DNA from: Microplitis mediator | Taxonomy: Eukaryota > Arthropoda > Insecta > Hymenoptera > Braconidae | DNA length: 64,000 nt | Assembly: GCF_029852145.1 (NCBI RefSeq) | Contig: NC_079971.1 | Coordinates: 7,867,697 to 7,931,696 of the forward strand | Direction: 5' to 3' | Part shown: one piece after another, positions 56,739 to 64,000 of the stretch | Position numbering within the stretch: the first letter of the stretch is position 1 | How the letters are laid out: each line of letters begins with the position of its first letter | Notes under the pieces: generated by a model | Databases searched by the model: none | The model's input: only the letters and a program-made list of their open reading frames with translations | Told to the model about the DNA's origin: nothing | Position numbers and translations under genes: made by a program

Positions 56739-59002
56739 ACCCCTCAAGGAAAAATGAAACACCGTCAATTTACCTTATCCGGTCCTAAAAAAAAAAGAAA
56801 AAATTTTTTTTAAGTTTTTCAAAACAACTTAGTGTATCATTTTGTTCTGAGTTTTTCTACATATATGTAAGTCATATTGTAACGAGAGTTAATGCTCCCT
56901 GTGGTTTTATTTATTAGATTATTAATAGGCAACTCATGGCCACTGCCCTCATAAATCCCAAGGATTCTTAATGTTCTATCCTCACACCCTCGACCTTCGA
57001 TTCTTACTATATATTTGAAGTCGACGAATACTTATTCTCTCGTACTATACGGTTATGCATCGGATGAACATCGTCAATACTAATCTTATTATACATATAT
57101 AGATATGTGTATGTGTGTGTATATTTCTCCAAGTAAAGCATCTCTAAATCCCAAAGGAGAGAATCAAAGAAGACGAGGACATTATATTATGAAAAACAAA
57201 AATAAAAAACACAAAAACAAGCAAAAGGGATTGAACGAACAAGCTGAGAAGCAGGTTTAGCTTTTTGCGAGAGCTTCGATGAGCGAACGCATCGTACACG
57301 CGAGTCCCTATACGGTAGATACGCAGTGTAGATATATATGTACGTATTTAATATTATGGATGGTGAAGAAGTCAAGAAGGGTAAAGAGAAGTTAAGTCTA
57401 AGGTATACCATAGCTACTAACGAAAACAACGAGTTTAAATCTCTCCTTTTATTATTTTTATAATGTTTCTGAATGGCGCGTGAGAAGAGTTCAGAAAACT
57501 TGAAATATTTTTACATTTGACGTTTTTCTTGCGGCATTCAACTGGACTCAAAAAGACCTCAACGAATTTTCATGCCGATTAATTTTATAATCTAATTAAG
57601 CTTGAATCTCGATCAAGTTTACTCAGTAATTTATAAAATGTCAACGAGAAGTATGATATTATATAACATATATTTTTATAAGATCCTTAAAAAGAAAGCA
57701 ATTTTTAGCTTCCATGCAACAGAAAGTTTTTAGACCCATCGGATTAGTCGGCTGTCACATTTTTTTAACTGCAGCAGTTAGATAACTAACTAAGGCAGGA
57801 TAGTGAACATATGTCTATATTTTTATGAGAATTTTGTTGTGATTTATCGTAGGGCTCTTGTGTTAAAACTTAATGGCCGGAATATCTAAACGAAAACTAT
57901 CGTAGAAATTATTTTTTAACGACTCGATTTACGATTTAGTTTCAAGTTAAAAACAAGTTGAGATTTTGTTTTTAGTCTTCGTTAAAAGAAAAGTATCAGA
58001 TTGAGTCAGTAAAATTAAAATTAATATTTATAAAACTTTTTAAATTCATATAAAAAATAAAAAATACAAATTACCGTAATTTGGACAAAGAAATATACCA
58101 AAAATATCGTTAAAATTAAATCGTGTAACATATTTATCTTTTACGCTGTTATTTACAATAGTTTATATACATATGCATATGGATTTTTTTTGATAAGATA
58201 ATCTCCGAAAAATAAATATAAGTATTGACGATAAAATGTTTGTAAACATCGTCAATAAATATTTTAGTTACTAAAGTTTTATTTTTTTTAATATATACCA
58301 TAAAATGACTCACATACAGATAGTAAACATTCTTAAATTGACGTTGATTTTTTCTTTTAAAGACTATGACAAACAATAAAATTTTATAAAAAAAATCTAG
58401 AATAATTAATTGGACTGTAAAGTAGAGAAAAATGTCTAAAAATGATACCTGTCAAATAATAATTTAAAAACCTCCTGCAGGCTAGAAACTAACGAGTTTT
58501 AATACCTCAGGGACTTAAAAGCTGAGGGTATGGATCCGAAACCAAAACCCGTAATATTTCATACAGATTGTTGTGATATACAGCCCACATGCTTACAGTC
58601 GAAAAATTATTTATTTCAACAACAACAAAAGCAAATAAAATAAAAGGACAATTCCTAAAGAGATTATACCGATTAATTCAGACAAGGATCTATTGTTAAA
58701 ATTTATAATAAATATATTTTTTGTTGTTGTTATTTTCCGCTGCGAACTCGGACCCGGCCCAAGGAAAACAGTTTAACTCCTAGTTAGTAACATATATAGT
58801 TTACTATACTTGTCGATGGTTGGTTCGAGATATAAATAGACCTGTGCTACCAATCACCCACCGGGGGATGCTGCAGTAAGAAGACAACTTTGTAATGATG
58901 GCTGAGTTGAATTGCTCTACCTTTATACCTTATACCTAGTCTACAGGAGCTCGAATATATATACGACCAACTTGCCCAAGGATATACTCAGGACAGAGAA
59001 AA

Positions 59003-59050
<48 letters not shown>

Positions 59051-59970
59051 CTTAACTCTTAACCGAGTCGTTGGACTCTCAAGTTTAAAAATAAACCAAC
59101 AAGAATTTCCTGTATAAGTTTACTTACACGCGCATTACTATTTTAATGTTTACTTTACAACATGAGAAAATATTAAATGAACAAGTTGCCGGCTTGTTTT
59201 CATCCGCCACAGCAAGTAGTCCTTAAAGTATACCCAAGTATTTTCTTGGAATATATTTTATATCTTGAATTATTTCTGACCCAGGTCAGGGCAGACAGCA
59301 ACTCGATGACGTACAAAATTATTTTTATTACGTCATGTATAATTTCAAATACAATAAATTGATTATTTTATAATTTTATATTAAAAAAATATATATATAT
59401 TTAATAATATATAAGTGACAAGGTCAATTGATGAACGCACTTTATTTATCGGTAATTCAGAGAAATACAAAGAAATAACAAATAAGTGAAAACATGACAG
59501 TAAAATAAAACTTGGTATCATCAAGTTCTCTAGAATTATTTAATCCTTGTTGTTCTTATTTGTATTGTATAGATAGTTTTTATAGTAAAAAGATCAGGTA
59601 CTCGTCAAACTATACGCTTAAGCTAAGCAAAAGCCAGTTGAAGCTGAATAAAATAATATAAAAAAGGTTGATGGATACTTAGCTGCTCGCGTGTGCAACT
59701 TTCTCACTCTTCTTATTCACTCGCGGTATTCGCGAGCTCTCCTGGGGCTCACTGAGTCTTTCTATTTATAGATCCTGGCTATTATCTACGGTGTGTGAGT
59801 ACCAACCAACCAACTTACCTACCTACCTTCCTCACGAACGATGCGAAACACCGAGGAATAACTCGGTGTAATCCTGCAGGTGCGATTCCTTGTTTTTACA
59901 TTCATTATTTTACGTTATTATTTTTATTTATTTTAAACTTACATTGTTGCACACAACATACGTTATAGTC
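56739..59970. other. Gene-poor region with AT microsatellite
   Basis: No coding exon recognised. (AT)n run at about 59003-59046. Several patches of raised G+C (57130-57330, 58730-58990, 59690-59880) carry no protein-like ORF. Confidence 0.4.
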
Positions 59971-60138
59971 CACTGAGAAAAAAATTTACTAACATTTGAT
60001 GAATTATTTGTATTAAATATTCTACTATATTTATTAAATGTTAGTCTACATAAATTAAATATTTATCTTTTACGTTGACTAAATATTACTAAATTCATAA
60101 TAACATTTGATAGGCCGCTGTTCAATATTTAGTATAAG

Positions 60139-60402
60139 AAAAAAATTTTTTAATGCCAAGTTTCGTCAAACGCAATACGTATTAAATTCAACAATATGAA
60201 TAGAACAACATATTTGTATTTTTTCGAGGATATTTCGTCTCTTCGAAAATATTCTACATCTACTATTCTTATTGAATGACTTGCTGAAGGTTTAAAGAGA
60301 CGAAATATCCTCGAAAAAATACAAATATGTTATTCCATTCATATTGTTGAATTTAATATGTATTTTTTTTGACCAATCTTAGCATTAAAAACTTTTTTTC
60401 TA
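60139..60402. repeat. Inverted-repeat element, nested
   Basis: Arms of about 105 bp: AATGCCAAG...GAATTCAACAATATGAAT-like and ATTTTTTCGAGGATATTTCG at the left, CGAAATATCCTCGAAAAAAT and ATTCATATTGTTGAATTTAA at the right; loop about 50 bp. Confidence 0.8.
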
Positions 60403-60471
60403 TATTTTACAACAATGGTCGATGAAACTATCAAATAATTTAGCAAAAGTTTATTAATATTTCATAAACTA

Positions 60472-60743
60472 CGCTGAGAGAACAATTTATTTGAGCCAAA
60501 TAAGATTTGTTTCAGGCAAATAAATCCCATATTTAAATGGACCCAATTAATATTTATTTGAGACACAGATATGGTTCATTTGAATGAAATAATGATTTGT
60601 TTATAGTTAACAAATCTTCATTTGGAATATTTTTTCAATCAAGATTTGTTAACTATAAACAAATATATATTTGAATGAAATAAATGATTTTGTTCAGTCA
60701 AATAAATCTATTTATTTGGCTCAAATAAATTGTTCTCTCAGTG
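60472..60743. repeat. MITE with CTGAGAGAACAATTTATTTG ends, nested
   Basis: CGCTGAGAGAACAATTTATT and AATAAATTGTTCTCTCAGTG are inverted (one mismatch near the tip). The interior repeats ATTTGTTAACTATAAACAAAT in inverse. Confidence 0.85.
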
Positions 60744-61429
60744 TATCGTATTGATTATTGATATGTGAGATTTGTACAGTATTCAGACGCTGTATCCTTT
60801 AACCTAACATATTGGCTGATAGACGTGTTACAGTTAATAAATGGTTTTCATGTTTGTTTAAATAATAATTAAAGATAAAAAATAAATTACTATGGAAGAA
60901 TTATTAAAAAAATGGGACATAAAAATTATTTTCAATTTTGATAGTAGTGTGCATATTTACTAATATTTGATAAACTGTTTATCAATATTTCATAAACACA
61001 TTTAATAATATTTAACAAACCGTTTATTAACATTTGATAATGGTTTACTTGGAAACAATCTAAGTAAACCGTTTACTAAATATTGATAAATTTTATTAAT
61101 ATTTGATAAGCTGTGCTCTCAGTTTCGGTGAATTATGATTTAAAAGAAAAATCTTTAATTCTTCTATTAAAATAATAATTTTGTTAGTTTATTAAAAAAA
61201 TTAGAAATCTTTAAATACATTTTTTTTATGTGAATTATTTATTTTGATCTTCAATAGATCGGAGTTTAAAAAAAAAAATTCTCAAGCGGCAGAGTTCCCG
61301 ATGTGATATTATTTGAATTAGTTGATAATTAATTATATATTGTATAAATATTTATCAATAGTCTTTAGAAATTGATAAGAATTTGTAAGAAGTGGGGGTA
61401 GTGTTTTGACTTTTGCCGCTAGATGGGTC

Positions 61430-61504
61430 TATTTAATGCTTTCTCGCAAGGACTCGTCATACACTATGTTTTGTATATATAAAAGTTTTAAACGTGAATT
61501 ATAC
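61430..61504 (+). promoter_or_regulatory. U6 promoter (TATA element, candidate PSE)
   Basis: TATATATAAAAG at 61473-61484 lies 21-32 bases before the U6 start, the position expected for a pol III type 3 TATA element. Sequence around 61435-61458 (CTTTCTCGCAAGGACTCGTC) sits where an insect PSEA would be, but I cannot match a lineage consensus. Confidence 0.7.
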
Positions 61505-61521
61505 GTACTTGCTTCGGCAGT

Positions 61522-61561
<40 letters not shown>

Positions 61562-61611
61562 GGCCCCTGCGCAAGGATGACACGCAAAATCGTGAAGCGT
61601 TCCACATTTTT
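61505..61611 (+). ncRNA. U6: U6 spliceosomal snRNA
   Basis: Near-canonical U6: 5' GTACTTGCTTCGGCAGTACA stem-loop, ACAGAGAAGATTAGCATGGC (the ACAGAGA box that pairs with the 5' splice site, and AGC triad), CCTGCGCAAGGATGACACGC, and a 3' GTGAAGCGTTCCACATTTTT end with a T-run terminator. 107 nt, standard length. All catalytic elements are intact and the TATA element upstream is correctly placed, so this is probably a functional copy rather than a retro-pseudogene. Confidence 0.96.
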
Positions 61612-64000
61612 TATAAATTCTAGTATTTAATTAATTTTTTTTTATTATTATTTACTTGTAATAAAATATCCATTTAATTTATACTTTTCATACATAATTT
61701 TCTATTCAATTTATTCCAATAATTATATCGAGAAATTTATAATTAAATTTTATTAAAAAAATATATAAAAAAAAAATCGTAAAATTAAAAAAATTTCCTT
61801 ACATTCACGAATAAAATTTTTTAAGTTAAAAAATATCATCAATGAGAGAAAAAAAATTAATTACCACAAGATAATAAATAATAGTTATTAATAATTTTCT
61901 TAGTAATAAAAATTAATAAATTGAATAATGACAATGAATATTTATCAATCGCTTATCAGATAAAAGTAATGACGCATAATTAAATCCTCTTGCTTAATAA
62001 AAAATAGTATTAATTTATTATTCATCAACTTAGTCAATTATTTAATTATATATCGATCCCCTCTTATTTTAAAAAATAAATAATTTCATAAACTGTATAA
62101 ACAGTTTTCAACAACAAAAATAAAATTCTAAGGAAACGGAAGCAATCAGTTTTTTTAAAACTCTTTTAAAATCCATAGGACTTATTGTAAGTATACCAAC
62201 CGGACCAGTCTATACAGCACGCAATCTCGTATTGCTGGTTTATAAATAGCCTTGAAGCCGTGAGAGAAGATTATACGTGCATCTAATGCTCGACCGTAAG
62301 ATTATTCCTGGCGCCTGAAGGAGGATTCGCCATAGTCCTTATTATTCTTACTCTCTAATAACCAACTTGGCTAATATAACGTTCGTTAATACATACTCAC
62401 CACAAACGACCACGGTTCTTTACCACCACTGCCAACATCACCATCACCATCATCATCATCATCACCGCTACCATCATCGCTACCTTACCTTCTTTATTTT
62501 CTTCTTAGTCTCCAACTATTTTTCTACCTTTCGGCGTCTGAATTTTCTAGCTATTTAATATATCTGCCACTCTGATATTTCCGCATTCTACATCTACGAA
62601 CATTTAACGTTCTACTATTTAATGGACGTCTACTGAATCTTTGAATAAAATTAACAGGCGATAATAATGTCAAGAAAAGTTACTAGTGGCTACCGATATA
62701 GTTGTCTTTGTTATCATTATCACGGAATTTTAGATAATCGTCTTTCTTTGAGTGGGAAAAAATGGTGACGAAAGATTACATCAAGATGGTTTTGTGGATT
62801 CTTAGCAAGGACTCTCACAACAAGCTCTTTGTATGTGTATATATATTTAAATACACCGTACAGCTATAAAATATAACCAGAAAACCAGAGGATCAACGAA
62901 CAAGCTCATGATAGATCAAGTTAACAGAGGAAGAAGAGTCGGGCATGATAAACAACCTGATACCGGCGCCAGGAATAGAAAATCCAAGTTAACATCAACT
63001 CAGCCAACGACATAATGTCAATGTACTCAATACAGCAAGGTAGACGAGAACAAGTCTGATTATATTACGATACCATCAACACCTATATTAAATATTATTT
63101 TTATCATTTAATATTATTGTTATTAGCTGGTTTATTTAATTCACGTACAAATGTTACGATTAATTACAAAGCCATAAAGATTTTTCACTGATGATTACAT
63201 ACACACACATATATACATGTATATATGTATATATTTATTGTATACGCTGAATATTCATGAGATAAAGCCAAAGGGCATAGAGAAATAAAGATTGTATATA
63301 GCATACAAGACAACTTACGACGTCTATCTTGTCTGCTTCCTCTTTATTCCGTGACATCCGCTTGACGCATCTTAGCTATTTCTCAATTTTACCAATAATT
63401 TATTTAAACAAGATTTTATTTCAATAAATTATGCAATAAAAAAATTTTTGCACTTGTGTTAATGATAGTTTGTTTTAAAAATTTTTTATTTAACATTTAA
63501 CATTTATGTGCACTGTAAAAAATTTGCGGAGTGAACGCAGATGAAATCCGGAGTGAATGTGGAAACGATGACTGTTTTCTTATTTAATCCCCTTGGAGTG
63601 AAATTCAGTCCGAAGGGGAGTTTATTTTAATATTGAAACTTCGGTTCGGAGTTAATAAACTCTCTAAACATGAATTAGTGAATATTCACTTATTTCACTT
63701 ATTCATGTTTAGAGAGAACTGTTTTTAATAAAATTGTTTTTTTAAACTAAAAAAATTTTATTTAATACGAAATTAACATTTTCTTAATGTTAATTTCAGA
63801 TCAACACAAAACTAATGCTAATTCGTTAGAGTTAATATGTGAAAAGTGTTTAATTAACACTTGTCACGTGGAAAAAATATTTTTTTCTTTCTTAATGCGA
63901 TAACTACAACACTGTATGTATATATAACATTTCAATGATGTTGGTTGTAGTAATTAATTCTGGTTAGTATTACAGAAAAAAATTGTTTCTTATTCAAACA
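61612..64000. other. Gene-poor region at the window end
   Basis: AT-rich to 62150; 62160-62340 has more complex sequence with a TTTATAAATAG string near 62240. A (CAT/CAC)n run at about 62430-62470 produces a His-rich ORF without other merit. A hairpin is at 63656-63717. CACTGTAAAAAATTTGCGG at 63512 looks like the left end of another MITE whose right end I could not fix. Confidence 0.4.
63656..63717. repeat. Short palindrome around TCTCTAAACATGAAT
   Basis: AACTCTCTAAACATGAAT is matched inverted by ATTCATGTTTAGAGAGA; loop contains TATTCACTTATTTCAC. Confidence 0.7.

Larger units (their letters stand above)
59971..61121. repeat. CACTGAGA-ended element with two nested MITEs
   Basis: CACTGAGAAAAAAATTTACT at the left and a CTCAGT-containing right end near 61115-61121 bound a block rich in diverged TTTATTAATATTTGATAAAC units. 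Two further inverted-repeat elements (60139-60402 and 60472-60743) lie inside. Confidence 0.55.

Noticed and set aside
62367..62558. His-rich ORF
   Set aside because: Produced by a CAT/CAC repeat; no other evidence.

Overview
This is AT-rich eukaryotic nuclear DNA, most likely from an insect. The support is spliced genes with GT-AG introns, a mitochondrial cytochrome c oxidase subunit 6A gene, an S6KL/RSKR-type AGC kinase, eukaryotic tRNA-Trp and tRNA-Asn, a U6 snRNA with a TATA element at about -30, and a very dense load of DNA-transposon debris. Hymenoptera, perhaps a parasitoid wasp, is my guess from the overall character; the sequence alone does not prove it.

Layout. (1) 1-3.2 kb: repeats, including a 1-kb foldback element and a TA microsatellite. 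(2) 3.2-20.9 kb: one large plus-strand gene of three exons (3224-3852, 12562-17177, 17246-20877) encoding a 2958-residue, very low-complexity protein (Asn, Arg/Ser, Ser/Thr, Gln and Asp/Glu tracts) that I do not recognise. Its 8.7-kb first intron holds THAP and SWIM zinc-finger gene relics and nested transposons, one carrying a transposase-like relic. (3) 21.6-26.2 kb: COX6A on the minus strand, tail-to-tail with the big gene, with a repeat-filled intron containing a candidate solo LTR. (4) 26.4-33.4 kb: an accessory block with an apparently intact, intron-bearing Tc1/mariner-type transposase (349 residues), many MITEs, two adjacent TTAA-flanked MITEs and a large foldback element with later insertions. 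(5) 34.4-38.7 kb: seven exons of the S6KL-like kinase; the C-terminal exon(s) were not found. (6) tRNA-Trp at 38.9 kb (+) and tRNA-Asn at 41.1 kb (-). (7) 42.9-45.8 kb: a minus-strand gene for a secreted Ala/Glu/Lys/Pro-rich protein (494 residues) with a non-coding 5' exon and a TATA promoter. (8) 46-64 kb: almost no coding signal, scattered MITEs, one orphan exon-like ORF, and a U6 snRNA gene at 61.5 kb.

The genes look functionally unrelated. The most notable content is the transposon archaeology: foldbacks, nested insertions that give relative ages, paired inverted MITEs around the kinase, and the intact spliced transposase. I found no bacterial-type operon, CRISPR array or clearly new multi-gene system.
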